A stretch of DNA of 64,000 bases from Alloyangia pacifica. Its GTDB lineage: Bacteria; Pseudomonadota; Alphaproteobacteria; Rhodobacterales; Rhodobacteraceae. The notes beneath the pieces are model-generated. The model ran no database searches, was not told the DNA's origin, and was given only the letters and a program-made list of their open reading frames with translations. Positions 10,401 through 18,435 of this stretch are shown one piece after another. Numbering within the stretch: the stretch's first letter is position 1; every line of letters starts with the position of its first letter. The position numbers and the translations under genes were made by a program. Location: assembly GCF_020524285.1 (NCBI RefSeq), contig NZ_JAIVKX010000002.1, positions 62,001-126,000 on the forward strand, in the 5' to 3' direction.

Positions 10401-10893
10401 CCACAAGCTGCTCGCCTACAAGGACGAGTACGAGGTGGCCCGCATGCATCTGGAAACCCGGAAGAAGGCCGAGGAGACCTTCGAGCCGGGCTTCGAGATG
10501 AGCTTCCACCTCGCGCCGCCGATGCTCTCGAAGGAGGGCTCCGACGGCCGGCCGCTGAAAAAGACCTACGGCGAGTCGATGCTGAAGACCTTCGGCCTGC
10601 TGGCGAAGCTGAAGTGGCTGCGCGGCACCGCGCTCGACCCCTTTGGCCGCACCGCGGAGCGCAGGATGGAGCGCGCCCTCATCGCGCAGTACGAGCGCGA
10701 CATGGACGAGGTGCTGCCCAAGGTCACGCCCGAGACCCTCGAGGCCACCGTCGCCCTCGCGGAACTGCCGCTACAGATCCGCGGATATGGCCCGGTGAAG
10801 GAAGCCGCCGAGCGCGCCGCCGCCAAGCGCCGCGAGGAGTTGCTCGCGGTGATCCGCGCCGGTGGCGCGCCGCTGGCGCAGGCCGCGGAATGA
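7474..10893 (+). CDS. Indolepyruvate ferredoxin oxidoreductase, fused alpha-beta
   Basis: A 1139-residue fused enzyme that oxidatively decarboxylates aryl or branched 2-oxo acids to acyl-CoA with thiamine diphosphate, passing electrons to ferredoxin or a similar acceptor. The order is: N-terminal pyrimidine-binding domain (TGYRGSPLGAVD), TPP-binding domain (FCSGCPHNTST, then HMGGEGVNWVG), a cysteine cluster for Fe-S binding (VCEGCGDCG and NKDYSCLKGFCPSF), the gamma/beta subunit domain (GVGGTGVVTVGAVLAQAAQ) and a C-terminal extension of about 300 residues. I chose the ATG at 7474 because AGGGAGG sits 7 bp upstream; an in-frame start at 7432 lacks one. A strong terminator follows at 10900-10931. 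This long fused form is common in alphaproteobacteria. Confidence 0.95.
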   Translation: MSKQAISLQDRFDLSKSPVLLNGTQALVRLMLMQKERDRAAGLNTAGYVTGYRGSPLGAVDIQMNRAGKLLTEADILFQEGLNEDLAATALWGSQQAELRGEGKYDGVFGLWYGKGPGVDRSGDVMRHANMAGTSKHGGVLMAMGDDHTGESSTVLHQSEWALVDAYMPVVSPAGVQEVLDYGIYGFALSRFSGLWVGLKTMKDTVEATAVVDGRPDRMSLVTPEFVMPEGGLNIRLGDTPHLQEARVIDFKRFAAEAFSRANKMDKRVWGKPGAKIGLVAAGKNWLDLQHAMSLLNIDEAEAERLGITTYKVGQTFPLDMKGFHDWAEGLDLIVIVEEKRKLIEVQVKEAIFDDRRGRRVYGWYKGGAGGMHREELFPTRGALDPVWIAQKLGEIFVEEGRGTEGIKAGLTALDEARKADNAPDLAARLPYFCSGCPHNTSTKLPEGSRAYAGIGCHYMVQWMDRNTTGFTHMGGEGVNWVGEAPFSTRSHVFQNLGDGTYNHSGSLAIRAALAAGTNITYKILYNDAVAMTGGQPNEGGLTADRIARELKAMGVEHLAVVYDEKEEVNFDLFPGGIETFERAEMEAVQKRFEQIGGVSVILYIQTCAAEKRRRRKKGTFPDPDKRVFINTEVCEGCGDCGVQSNCVSIVPAETELGRKRAIDQSSCNKDYSCLKGFCPSFVTLKGAKMRKGETTDLDLPHLPQPQLPSIDKTHNVVITGVGGTGVVTVGAVLAQAAQIAGMGAGMMEMAGLAQKGGAVHIHLRLANRPEDISAVRVATGEADALIGGDLVVSAGAKTLGLTKRGRTGAVVNGHEIITGEFTRDTEFTLPFDQLRVALEARMQDRLAIFDATELARVTMGDSIFSNMMILGAAWQQGLLPLPHDAIEEAIRLNGAAVERNLRAFEIGRWAVIHPAEAAALGAPKVVEKPKSLDEKIAFRADHLAVYQSKRLAKKYRALVEPITDPHLREAVAKGYHKLLAYKDEYEVARMHLETRKKAEETFEPGFEMSFHLAPPMLSKEGSDGRPLKKTYGESMLKTFGLLAKLKWLRGTALDPFGRTAERRMERALIAQYERDMDEVLPKVTPETLEATVALAELPLQIRGYGPVKEAAERAAAKRREELLAVIRAGGAPLAQAAE

Positions 10894-10899
10894 CCGACA

Positions 10900-10931
10900 G
10901 GGGCGAGGCGGAAAGAGCGCCGCCTCGCCCC
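10900..10931 (+). terminator. Intrinsic terminator after the IOR gene
   Basis: A 12-bp perfect stem, GGGGCGAGGCGG pairing with CCGCCTCGCCCC, with an 8-nt loop and a short T-containing tail, starting 7 bp after the stop codon. Confidence 0.75.
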
Positions 10932-11159
10932 TTCGTCTAGACCGAAATATCCCGGGGGTGCGGGGACAGCGCCCTCGCCTCGTAGATGCCTCTTCGCCGC
11001 AATCCGAGAGCGGCGAACGATGTCGTGAGCCCGCGGCAGGGCGCAATGGACCTCCAAAGCAAAGCGCCGTAAGACCTTTGCCCAAGGCTTCCGCGGCGTG
11101 AGTCGCTCGCGGTGCCAGCGCGAAAGACCGGGCAGAGACCCCGGCAAGGAGGGCAGAGA

Positions 11160-11972
11160 ATGGCGGTTGGTGTTTTCGATTCCGGGCTCGGCGGGCTTAC
11201 GGTACTCGACGCGGTCGCGAAGCGGCTGCCCGAAGTGCCCTTTGTCTACTATGCCGACAGCGCCCATGCGCCCTACGGCGTGCGCGATGCCGAGGACATC
11301 TACAAGCTGACCGTAGACGCGGTGCACGCCCTGTGGAACGCCGGCTGCGACCTGGTGATCCTCGCCTGCAACACCGCCTCGGCGGCGGCGCTGCGGCGCA
11401 TGCAGGAGGGCGGCCTGCCGCCGGGCAAGCGGGTGCTGGGGGTCTTCGTGCCCTTGATCGAGGCGCTGACCGAGCGGCAGTGGGGCGACAACTCGCCGCC
11501 GCGCGAGGTCGCGGTGCAGCACGTCGCGCTCTTTGCCACCCCCGCCACCGTCCGCGCCCGCGCCTTCCAGCGCGAGCTGGCGTTCCGCGCCATCGGCGTC
11601 GACGTCGAGGCGCAGGCCTGCGGCGGGCTGGTGGATGCCATCGAGGAGGGCGACATGATCCTCGCCGAGGCGCTGGTGCGCAGCCACGTCGAGGCGCTCA
11701 AGCGCAAGATGCCCGAGCCGCAGGCGGCGATCCTCGGCTGCACGCATTACCCGCTGATGCAGGAGGTCTTCCAGGAGGCGCTCGGCCCGGATGTGAAAGT
11801 CTACTCGCAGGCCAACCTCGTGGCGGAGTCGCTGGCCGACTACCTGCAGCGCCATCCGGCGATGTACGGCCCGGCCAAGGAGAGCCGCTTCCTGACCACC
11901 GGCGATCCGCGCAAGGTCTCGGTGCATGCAACGCAGTTCCTGAAGCGGCCGCTGACGTTCGAAAGCGCCTGA
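11160..11972 (+). CDS. murI: Glutamate racemase
   Basis: A 270-residue glutamate racemase that makes D-glutamate for peptidoglycan. Both catalytic cysteines are present in their usual motifs: [11 protein letters not shown] (about residue 74) and [10 protein letters not shown] (about residue 194). The N-terminal [12 protein letters not shown] loop and [11 protein letters not shown] are also diagnostic. The ATG at 11160 follows AAGGAGGGCAGAGA, which decides the start over an in-frame upstream codon at 11112. It is followed 196 bp later by ccmE in the same direction. Confidence 0.95.
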   Translation: MAVGVFDSGLGGLTVLDAVAKRLPEVPFVYYADSAHAPYGVRDAEDIYKLTVDAVHALWNAGCDLVILACNTASAAALRRMQEGGLPPGKRVLGVFVPLIEALTERQWGDNSPPREVAVQHVALFATPATVRARAFQRELAFRAIGVDVEAQACGGLVDAIEEGDMILAEALVRSHVEALKRKMPEPQAAILGCTHYPLMQEVFQEALGPDVKVYSQANLVAESLADYLQRHPAMYGPAKESRFLTTGDPRKVSVHATQFLKRPLTFESA

Positions 11973-12168
11973 CGCCGCCCTGGGGGCGCCGCGCGGGCGC
12001 CGCCCTCGACGTGCCGGACAGAGCGGGGGCGCTGCCCCGCGACCCCGGAAAATGTCCCCAAGTGGAGGCAGGGGGCGTGGCGCGATGACGCAATTTTATT
12101 TGGCGCGGTTCTCTTGGGCAGATAAATTGCCATATAGGGAGAATGGCATCCGTGCTTGGGAGAAGAAG

Positions 12169-12624
12169 ATGGGTCTCAAATCGCTGAAGAAGCAGCGGCG
12201 TATCCAGATCGTGGCGCTGGCTGCGGTGGCGCTGGTCGTCTCGACCGCGCTGATCGGCTACGCCATGCGCGACGGGATCAACTTTTTCCGCTCGCCCAGC
12301 CAGGTGGTCGAGGCGCCGCCCGCGCCGAACGAGACCTTCCGCATCGGCGGGCTGGTCGAGGCAGGCTCGCTGGTGCGCGGGCAGGGCCACGAGATCAGCT
12401 TCTCGGTGACCGACGGCGGCGCTTCGGTGCCGGTGGTCTTCGAGGGCGTGCTGCCCGATCTCTTCGATGAGAACCAGGGCATGGTCGGCACCGGGCGCTA
12501 CGTCGACGGCGTGTTCCGGGCGACCGAGATCCTCGCCAAGCACGACGAGACCTACATGCCGAAAGAAGTCATCGACGCGCTCAAGGAGCAGGGGGTCTAC
12601 GAAGACCCCAAAGCCGGCAGCTGA
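12169..12624 (+). CDS. ccmE: Cytochrome c maturation protein CcmE
   Basis: A 151-residue haem chaperone of the system I cytochrome c maturation pathway, anchored in the inner membrane with a periplasmic OB fold. An N-terminal KKQRR stretch is followed by one membrane helix (residues 12-30) and then the soluble domain. The haem-attaching histidine is visible as H125 in AKHDETYMPKEV, together with the conserved Tyr129. The ATG at 12169 is preceded by GGGAGAAGAAG; the frame remains open upstream to 12052 but that part is not CcmE-like. Other ccm genes are not in the window. A terminator hairpin follows. Confidence 0.96.
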   Translation: MGLKSLKKQRRIQIVALAAVALVVSTALIGYAMRDGINFFRSPSQVVEAPPAPNETFRIGGLVEAGSLVRGQGHEISFSVTDGGASVPVVFEGVLPDLFDENQGMVGTGRYVDGVFRATEILAKHDETYMPKEVIDALKEQGVYEDPKAGS

Positions 12625-12648
12625 GCCCTCTCACGGGCCGCAAGCGCA

Positions 12649-12673
12649 GGGCGTGCCGGTGGCGCGCCCTTTT
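12649..12673 (+). terminator. Intrinsic terminator after ccmE
   Basis: A GGGCG/CGCCC outer stem and GCC/GGC inner stem followed by TTTT, beginning 25 bp after the ccmE stop. Confidence 0.65.
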
Positions 12674-12791
12674 CGTTTGCGGCTTGCAGCCGATGCAACC
12701 GGGCTGCCCGCATGTGGCGGGGGACATTGCCGCCGGTCCCCGGTACTGTGCGCGTTCGAACTGCCTGAGACCCGAGACCCGAGAGCCGAAG

Positions 12792-13541
12792 ATGACGATC
12801 ACTGACATGGATGACCTGGCGGGGCTGAAGGATATCGGCCGCATCGTCGCCAATACGCTGCATGGCATGGCGAAGGCGATCGAGCCGGGCATCACCACGC
12901 GCGAGCTCGACGAGATCGGCCGCGGCATGCTCGAGCGCGAGGGCGCCGAGTCCGCGCCGGAATCGAGCTACCGCTTTCCCGGCGCCACCTGCATCAGCAT
13001 CAACGAGGAGATCGCCCACGGCATCCCCGGCCCGCGGGTGATCAAGCGCGGCGATCTGGTGAACATAGATGTCTCGGCCTCGAAGAACGGCATCTTCGCC
13101 GACACCGGCGCGACCTTCCGCGTCGACCCGGTGAAATCGCCGCTCGACCGGCTCTGCCGCGATGGACGCAAGGCGATGCAGATCGGCATCTCGCAGGTCG
13201 GCGCGGACCGGCCGCTCGCCGGGATCGGCAATGCCATCGGACGCTTCGCCGGCGACCGGGGCTACACGCTGATCCGCAATCTTGCCAGCCACGGCATCGG
13301 CCATGCCCTCCACGAATATCCCGAGGAAATCCCCACCTGGCCCGCCCGCAGCGAGCGGCGGCGGATCTCCAAGGGGCTGGTGCTGACCGTCGAGCCCTTC
13401 CTGTCGATGGGTGGGCTCTGGGCCAGTGAGGGCGAGGATGGCTGGACGCTGTTCAGCGAGCCCTGCGCGCCGGTGGTGCAATACGAGCACACGGTGGTGG
13501 CGACCGAGACCGGCGCCATCGTGGTCACCCAGCCGGGCTGA
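12792..13541 (+). CDS. map: Type I methionine aminopeptidase
   Basis: A 249-residue methionine aminopeptidase that removes the N-terminal Met from nascent proteins. All five metal ligands can be placed: two Asp in NIDVSASKNGIFADTGATF, His in NLASHGIGHALHE, Glu in VEPFLSM and Glu in QYEHTVV. The ATG at 12792 is preceded by GAGAGCCGAAG. Longer in-frame starts from 12684 add a stretch with no family resemblance. The 3' neighbour is a convergent GNAT gene only 9 bp away. Confidence 0.95.
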   Translation: MTITDMDDLAGLKDIGRIVANTLHGMAKAIEPGITTRELDEIGRGMLEREGAESAPESSYRFPGATCISINEEIAHGIPGPRVIKRGDLVNIDVSASKNGIFADTGATFRVDPVKSPLDRLCRDGRKAMQIGISQVGADRPLAGIGNAIGRFAGDRGYTLIRNLASHGIGHALHEYPEEIPTWPARSERRRISKGLVLTVEPFLSMGGLWASEGEDGWTLFSEPCAPVVQYEHTVVATETGAIVVTQPG

Positions 13542-13550
13542 CCGGCCGCG

Positions 13551-14051
13551 TCAGCGGCGGCGCTCGAAGAAACGCAGGTGCGGCAGGGCGATCTCGGGCA
13601 CGGGCTGGTAGGGGCCGCGCTCGGCGAAGCCGAGCTTGATGTAGAGATGGCAGGCGGCGCTCAGCGTGTTCATCGTGTCGAGCCGCAGCAGCGGCACGCC
13701 CGCGGCGCGGGCGCGGGTTGCCAGCTCTTCCACCAGCCGCGCCGCGAGCCCATGACCCCGTGCCGCCGGATCGACAAACACCCGCTTGATCTCTGTGCTG
13801 CCGTCCGGAAGCCGCTGCGACATGGCGCAGCCGACGGGCGCGCCGTCCAGCTCCGCCAGCAGCACGGCATCGTGCTTGCCGGGCAGTGCGTCCAGCAGCT
13901 CGGTATAGGCGGGGTCGGGGTAGAAGAGGGTCACCAGCGCCGGGGCGGCGGGGTGATGGGTGCGCAGATCCTCGCGGTAGGCGAGGCAGAGCGCGCGCAC
14001 GGCGGCGAAATCCCGAGGACTCGCCGCCGTGCGGATGGTGATCGCGGTCAC
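13551..14051 (-). CDS. GNAT-family N-acetyltransferase
   Basis: A 166-residue acetyltransferase with the acetyl-CoA pyrophosphate-binding motif A (VFVDPAARGHGLAARLVEEL) and the downstream LGFAERGPY segment. The acceptor substrate is unknown. It is convergent with map and co-directional with the Grx4 gene 22 bp upstream, so it may be the last gene of the bolA-grx4 transcript. Confidence 0.88.
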   Translation of the reverse strand: MTAITIRTAASPRDFAAVRALCLAYREDLRTHHPAAPALVTLFYPDPAYTELLDALPGKHDAVLLAELDGAPVGCAMSQRLPDGSTEIKRVFVDPAARGHGLAARLVEELATRARAAGVPLLRLDTMNTLSAACHLYIKLGFAERGPYQPVPEIALPHLRFFERRR

Positions 14052-14073
14052 GCGGCCGGATCCGGGAGCCGGA

Positions 14074-14439
14074 TCAGGCGTTGGCTTCGCGGATCTTCTC
14101 GGCGGCGTCCTTGTCGTAGGTCACGCCGCTGGTCTCGAAGAGGCTGTCGAGCTCGCCCGAGAGGGTCATCTCGGTGACGATGTCGCAGCCGCCGACGAAT
14201 TCGCCCTTGATGTAGAGCTGCGGGATCGTCGGCCAGTCCGAGTAATCCTTGATGCCCTGGCGGATGGCGTCATCGGCCAGCACGTTCACGTCGAGATAGT
14301 CGACGCCCATGTAGTTGAGCACGCCCGCGACGCGGCTGGAGAAGCCACATTGCGGCATGGTCTTGGTGCCCTTCATGAAGAGCACCACGTCGTTCGCCTT
14401 CACCGTTTCTTCGATCTGGGTGGTTGCGTCGGTCGTCAT
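14074..14439 (-). CDS. grxD: Monothiol glutaredoxin, Grx4 type
   Basis: A 121-residue monothiol glutaredoxin with the CGFS active site (MPQCGFSSRVAG), the KGTKTMP glutathione-binding stretch, WPTIPQLYI and GGCDIV. These proteins carry or deliver [2Fe-2S] clusters, usually as a heterodimer with a BolA protein. The BolA-like gene lies 79 bp upstream on the same strand, which supports that role here. The start at 14439 is preceded by GGAGACAGAG. Confidence 0.95.
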   Translation of the reverse strand: MTTDATTQIEETVKANDVVLFMKGTKTMPQCGFSSRVAGVLNYMGVDYLDVNVLADDAIRQGIKDYSDWPTIPQLYIKGEFVGGCDIVTEMTLSGELDSLFETSGVTYDKDAAEKIREANA

Positions 14440-14518
14440 CTCTGTCTCCTGTCTGCGCGCGCCGCTCGGCGGGTTGGCAGGGCGCGCGGCGTGGATGTCT
14501 GGTCTTGCTCTGCGTGTC

Positions 14519-14761
14519 TTAGTCGGGGGCCTTGGTGGTGAGCGCCAGCGCGTGCAGCTCGCCATGGTTGCCGTCCATCTTGCCCTTTAGCGCGGCGTAG
14601 ACGGCGCGCTGCTGCTGGACACGGTTCTGGCCGCGGAAGCTTTCGTCGATGACCTCTGCGGCGTAGTGATTGCCGTCTCCGGCAAGGTCGGTGATGGTGA
14701 TCTTGGCCTCGGGGAAGGCGGCGCGGATGAGCTGTTCGATCTCCGTCGCTTCTATTGCCAT
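14519..14761 (-). CDS. BolA/IbaG-family protein
   Basis: An 80-residue BolA-fold protein, nearer the short IbaG/BolA2 type. It shows the conserved C-terminal GELHALALTTKAP segment, where the His is the usual cluster ligand when bound to a CGFS glutaredoxin, and the helical FRGQNRVQQQRAVYAAL segment. Together with the adjacent Grx4 gene it forms the conserved iron-sulfur trafficking/sensing pair of alphaproteobacteria. Confidence 0.93.
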   Translation of the reverse strand: MAIEATEIEQLIRAAFPEAKITITDLAGDGNHYAAEVIDESFRGQNRVQQQRAVYAALKGKMDGNHGELHALALTTKAPD

Positions 14762-14875
14762 GTGGGCGGACTCCGCTGTCAGACTGTTCTACTCAGATGT
14801 AGGACGGGCGCCGCGCGGGTGCAAGCGCGGGCCATTTGCTTGGCATGGTTCGGGGCGAAACCGGGGGCGGCGGGC

Positions 14876-15685
14876 TCAGAGATCCAGCTCGACCCAGACC
14901 GGCACGTGGTCCGAGGGCTTGTCGCGGCCTCGGATGTCGCGGTCGATGCCGCAATCGGTCATCAGGTCGGCGCAGGCCGGGGTCATCAGCACGTGGTCGA
15001 TGCGGATGCCGTTGTTCCGCTGCCAGGCGCCCGCCTGGTAGTCCCAGAAGGAATAATGCCCCGGTCCCTGCACACGGGCGCGGAACGCCTCGGTGAAGCC
15101 GAGGTTGAGAATGCGGCGGAAGGCATCGCGGCTCTGCTGCAGGTAAAGCGCGTCCTTCTCCCAGGCCTGCGGCTTGGCGGCGTCCTCGGCCTGCGGAATG
15201 ATGTTGTAGTCGCCCGCCATCAGGGCGGGGGTCTCATCGGCCAGCAGCTGCTGCGCACGGGCGTGCAGCCGGTCCATCCAGTCCAGCTTGTAGCCGTATT
15301 TGCCGCTCCGGATCGGCTGACCCTCGGCGTCGAACTCCACCGGGTTGCCGTTCGGCAGGTAGAGCCCGCAGAGCCGCACGGCCTCTTTCTCGCCGACCAC
15401 GGTGGCCTCTATCCAGCGCGCCTGCTCGTCGCTGTCGTCGCCGGGCAGGCCGCGGCTGACGTCCTCGAGCGGGTGTTTCGACAGGATCGCCACGCCGTTG
15501 AAGCTCTTCATGCCGTGGGTCTCGACGTTGTAGCCGCGCTCCTCGAAGTGCTCGCGCGGGAAGGCCTCGTCGACCGACTTGATTTCCTGCAGCAGCGCGA
15601 CATCGGGCTGGGCTTCGTCGAGCCAGTCCGTCAGCGCGCCGATGCGCGCCTTGATGCCGTTGATGTTGAAGGTGGCGATCTTCAT
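14876..15685 (-). CDS. xth: Exodeoxyribonuclease III
   Basis: A 269-residue Mg-dependent AP endonuclease/3'-5' exonuclease of the ExoIII family, acting in base-excision repair. Family motifs are complete: FNINGIKAR at the N-terminus, LLQEIK (metal-binding Glu), GLYLPNG, AGDYNI, NGIRIDHVL and SDHVPVWVEL at the C-terminus with the catalytic His. The ATG at 15685 begins directly with the conserved MKIATFNING, which fixes the start despite a longer open frame. It is divergent from the FTSGA-repeat operon, with 329 bp between them. Confidence 0.96.
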   Translation of the reverse strand: MKIATFNINGIKARIGALTDWLDEAQPDVALLQEIKSVDEAFPREHFEERGYNVETHGMKSFNGVAILSKHPLEDVSRGLPGDDSDEQARWIEATVVGEKEAVRLCGLYLPNGNPVEFDAEGQPIRSGKYGYKLDWMDRLHARAQQLLADETPALMAGDYNIIPQAEDAAKPQAWEKDALYLQQSRDAFRRILNLGFTEAFRARVQGPGHYSFWDYQAGAWQRNNGIRIDHVLMTPACADLMTDCGIDRDIRGRDKPSDHVPVWVELDL

Positions 15686-16014
15686 CTGGGGCCCTCCGGA
15701 AGTTGCGCCAGCTATCGCGCAAAGCCGGCGGAGGGACAAGTCCGGCTGTCCGGAATCGCGCGCGATTCGGCACTTTCGGCCAGTGATTCGTCGTCAAACC
15801 CCGGCTTTGGGTGACCGGGCGGAAACTATCCCCAGAAAAGATTTCGCTGTGAAGAAGCGAGATTGTCATCCGAGGGTGACAAATTGTAAGTCATTGTTTC
15901 TGTGAAGAAGTCCGGTATAAATCTACCCTGGCAAGAAACCATATTGCCTGAAGCAATCATCGCAAGAAACCCTGAAGCACGTTTCTCGTGTCAATCCAAC
16001 CAGGGAGGTCTCCC
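15686..16014 (+). promoter_or_regulatory. Regulatory region of the FTSGA-repeat operon
   Basis: This 329-bp gap is lower in GC than its surroundings and rich in repeats. It holds an 11-bp direct repeat CTGTGAAGAAG (15847-15857 and 15900-15910) and a perfect inverted repeat TTGTCA-N8-TGACAA (15863-15882). A plausible promoter has -35 TTGTTT (15894-15899), a 16-bp spacer and -10 TATAAA (15916-15921). A second direct repeat pair follows, GCAAGAAACC (15931-15940, 15962-15971) and CCTGAAGCA (15947-15955, 15971-15979). The ribosome-binding site AGGGAGG is at about 16002-16008. Operator function is inferred from the symmetry and position only. Confidence 0.5.
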
Positions 16015-16350
16015 ATGACTGCTCAACTCAAGCAAACCGTGACCGTTGAAGCTCAGACCCGGGTCGAAAGCGACCTGTTCGGGGGCGAGGGCTGCGCCAT
16101 GTTCACCTCGGGCGCGGCGCCCGCCGGAGCCGAAACACTGCTCGGGGAAGGTGCCGAGATGTTCACCTCCGGGGCTGCGCCCGCCGGGACCGAGATCGCC
16201 ACGGGCGAGGGGGCTGCACTCTTCACCTCGGGCGCCGGTCCGGTGACAGCCGCGGGCGATGCGGTCGGCCTGTTCACCTCGGGCGCCGCGCCGCTGCGCT
16301 CGGAGATCGGCGCCGGGGACGCCACGGCGCTCTTCACCTCGGGCGCCTGA
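16015..16350 (+). CDS. Short protein with five FTSGA repeats
   Basis: A 111-residue protein of no family I can name. After a charged, low-complexity leader (residues 1-27, rich in Gln, Thr, Val, Glu) come five copies of [M/L]-F-T-S-G-A. Their Phe residues fall at 30, 50, 70, 87 and 107, giving spacings of 20, 20, 17 and 20; each copy is preceded by a G-E/D-G/A-x patch and usually followed by A/G-P. The last copy ends exactly at the C-terminus. There is one Cys (residue 27) and no signal peptide or membrane segment. A leader followed by near-identical short units, then an unknown protein and an exporter, resembles a multi-core peptide precursor (RiPP-like), but that is inference. It could also be a structural repeat protein. 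The strong ribosome-binding site (AGGGAGG) suggests high expression. Confidence 0.8.
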   Translation: MTAQLKQTVTVEAQTRVESDLFGGEGCAMFTSGAAPAGAETLLGEGAEMFTSGAAPAGTEIATGEGAALFTSGAGPVTAAGDAVGLFTSGAAPLRSEIGAGDATALFTSGA

Positions 16351-16364
16351 CGCCGCGCTGCACG

Positions 16365-16389
16365 GGCGGGCGCCGCCACGGTGCCCGCC
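16365..16389 (+). terminator. Hairpin between the FTSGA gene and the next gene
   Basis: GGCGGGC pairs with GCCCGCC around an 11-nt segment, 14 bp after the FTSGA stop codon. There is no T run, so it is more likely an attenuator or an mRNA-stabilising 3' structure, which would make the short first gene more abundant than the two genes behind it. Confidence 0.45.
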
Positions 16390-16486
16390 TGTCCTCCGGC
16401 GCCCGTCATCCCGTGCCCGCCAGCCCGCACCGGAGACCGCGCCTCCCGCCTGTTCCTTCGCTCCCGCGCGCAGAAAGGCCCTCCGC

Positions 16487-17560
16487 ATGTCCAATATCGT
16501 TGCCCTCCGCCCGGCGCCCCGCGTCGCCGACCCCGAGACCCGCATCGCGGCGCTGATCGCCGGTTTCGCGCAGCACCGACGCTGCGAGGAGGATGTCTTC
16601 TGGCTCAAGGAGAACGCCGAACTTCTGAACATCCTCGAATGCACCGGGACAAGGGCGCGGGGCTGGATCGGCCCGCAGGCGCTGCTGCCGCATGCGGAGC
16701 TCTACGCCGGCGCCGAGGCGCGGCTGGCCTTCTTCCCGCAGTACTACCGTTTCCTGCTATCCATCGTGCTCGACCTCGAGGATCTCGGCATGCCCGGCGA
16801 CACGGCCGCCCGGATGGCCGAAAGCATCGCGGCGTCCGGCGCGCCAGAGGCCGAACTGTCGGACCTGCAGCGCATGGAGGCGCGGCGGCTGCTGGCGCGG
16901 CGCGACCTGTCAGGCCCCGACGATCCCGGCCTCGAGGACCGGCTGCGCGGCTTCTGCGCCCGGCCCGGCACCTTTGCGCTGCCGAACAAGAAGGCGGCCT
17001 ACGAACTCACCCATATCGTCTTTTACTTGAGCGAATACGGCCGCCGCGATCCGGCGCTGGAGCCCGAGGCGCTGACCAGCCTGCAGTTCGCCGGACACCT
17101 TGCCTTTCTCGAGCAGAATTCCGACCTGCTGGCCGAGGTCTGCATTGCGCTGCGCTACGCCGGGGCAGTGCCGCCGGCGCTCTGGACCGGCTGGCTGAGC
17201 CGCGAGACGCATCTCTTCCACGTCGGGCAGGACGCGCAGGCGCCGCTGCAGGACGGCTATCATGATTTCCTCGTCTGCAACTGGCACCTGGCTCTGGCGG
17301 GCGAGGAACCCTTCCGCAAGCCGCTGGTGCCGGGAGGCATGCGCTTCGAGCGGGCGGGCGCGCGCATCGCGCCGCTGCGCGAGCTGTCGCGGGCGCTCTT
17401 TGCCATGAAGGGCGGGCGCTGCGCGGACTGGGTGGTCATGCGCCGCCGCATGGAGGGGGCGCTGCCGCCGATGGTGCTCGACCTGCTCGACCTCATGGCG
17501 CGCGAGACCGCGCATTTCGACGCCTTCTTCGAGGGGTTCGCCCGGGCAGGCAGGGCATGA
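16487..17560 (+). CDS. Unknown protein next to the FTSGA-repeat gene
   Basis: A 357-residue soluble protein that I do not recognise. It is mostly helical and rich in Leu, Ala and Arg. Several His-containing stretches could be a metal or active site: [17 protein letters not shown] (about residue 170), [26 protein letters not shown] and [14 protein letters not shown] near the C-terminus. There is no signal peptide or membrane helix. The ATG at 16487 is the first one followed by plausible protein; frames upstream overlap the FTSGA gene. Its stop overlaps the start of the DMT exporter gene (ATGA), so the two are translationally coupled. Its position suggests a maturation or partner protein for the repeat peptide, which is inference. 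Confidence 0.85.
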   Translation: MSNIVALRPAPRVADPETRIAALIAGFAQHRRCEEDVFWLKENAELLNILECTGTRARGWIGPQALLPHAELYAGAEARLAFFPQYYRFLLSIVLDLEDLGMPGDTAARMAESIAASGAPEAELSDLQRMEARRLLARRDLSGPDDPGLEDRLRGFCARPGTFALPNKKAAYELTHIVFYLSEYGRRDPALEPEALTSLQFAGHLAFLEQNSDLLAEVCIALRYAGAVPPALWTGWLSRETHLFHVGQDAQAPLQDGYHDFLVCNWHLALAGEEPFRKPLVPGGMRFERAGARIAPLRELSRALFAMKGGRCADWVVMRRRMEGALPPMVLDLLDLMARETAHFDAFFEGFARAGRA

Positions 17561-18435
17561 GAGCGGCGCTCACCGGCGCGGCATTGGTGGCGCTTTACAC
17601 CGCGCTGATCGCCGCGGCGGACGGGATCACCAAGCTGATCGCCGGAGGCTACGCGGCGCCGCAGTTCTTTGCCCTGTCGTCCGGGATGGTGCTGGTCTTC
17701 ACGCTCGGCGCGGCACGGCGGCAGGGGTCGCTGCGCACGGCGCTGAACCTGCAGAGCCGCGGCACCATGACGCTGCGCGCGCTGCTGACCGTGCTCGCTG
17801 CCGTCGGCTTTTTCCAGGCGTTCCGCCTGCTGCCTTTCGCCGATGTCTTCCTCTTCATCGGGCTGATGCCGCTCATCGCCGCCGCGCTCTCGGGCCCGGC
17901 GCTCGGCGAGCCGGTGCGCCCCGCTGCCTGGCTGGCGCTGGGGGCAGGGGCCTGCGGCATCCTCGTGCTGATGCCCGAGGGCCGGGCGGGGCTGGGGGCC
18001 GGGCACCTCTGGGCGCTGCTGGCCGCGGTATCGGGCACCGGCTCGATGGTGGCCGCGCGCGCCATTGCCCGGCGCGAGCGCAAGCCGCTGGCGCAGGTTT
18101 TCTGGCCCAACCTCGCGCTGGCACTTGTGATGGGGGCGGCGCTGCCCGTCGTCTGGCAGCCGATGCCGGTCTCAGACTGGCTCTGGGTCGCGGGCTACGC
18201 GCTTTTCCTCTTCGGCGCGCGCTATGTCTCGGTCGAGGCGCTGCGGCTGCTCCCGGCCTATGTGGCGACGCCGCTGATGAACCTGCAATTCGTCTGGATG
18301 CTGGGCATCGGCTTCTTCGGCTTCGGAGAGCTGCCGACGCTGGGCGCCCTGCTGGGCGCGGCGCTGGTGATCGGCTCGGGGCTCTGGCTGGTGGCCGACG
18401 AGGCGCTGCCGGCGCGGCGGCTGCGGCGCGTGTAG
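17557..18435 (+). CDS. DMT-superfamily (EamA-type) exporter
   Basis: A 292-residue inner-membrane protein with about ten predicted helices in two EamA-type repeats (first half ending near [12 protein letters not shown], second beginning [20 protein letters not shown]). EamA proteins export amino acids and small metabolites. The start overlaps the stop of the preceding unknown protein by four bases (ATGA), which ties it to the FTSGA operon. The substrate could be a product of that operon, but members of this family are also found as general metabolite exporters. Confidence 0.9.
   Translation: MRAALTGAALVALYTALIAAADGITKLIAGGYAAPQFFALSSGMVLVFTLGAARRQGSLRTALNLQSRGTMTLRALLTVLAAVGFFQAFRLLPFADVFLFIGLMPLIAAALSGPALGEPVRPAAWLALGAGACGILVLMPEGRAGLGAGHLWALLAAVSGTGSMVAARAIARRERKPLAQVFWPNLALALVMGAALPVVWQPMPVSDWLWVAGYALFLFGARYVSVEALRLLPAYVATPLMNLQFVWMLGIGFFGFGELPTLGALLGAALVIGSGLWLVADEALPARRLRRV

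Noticed and set aside
16081-16350. CRISPR-like or satellite DNA array
   Set aside because: The repeats are codons of FTSGA within one open frame, with third-base differences between copies; they are protein repeats.
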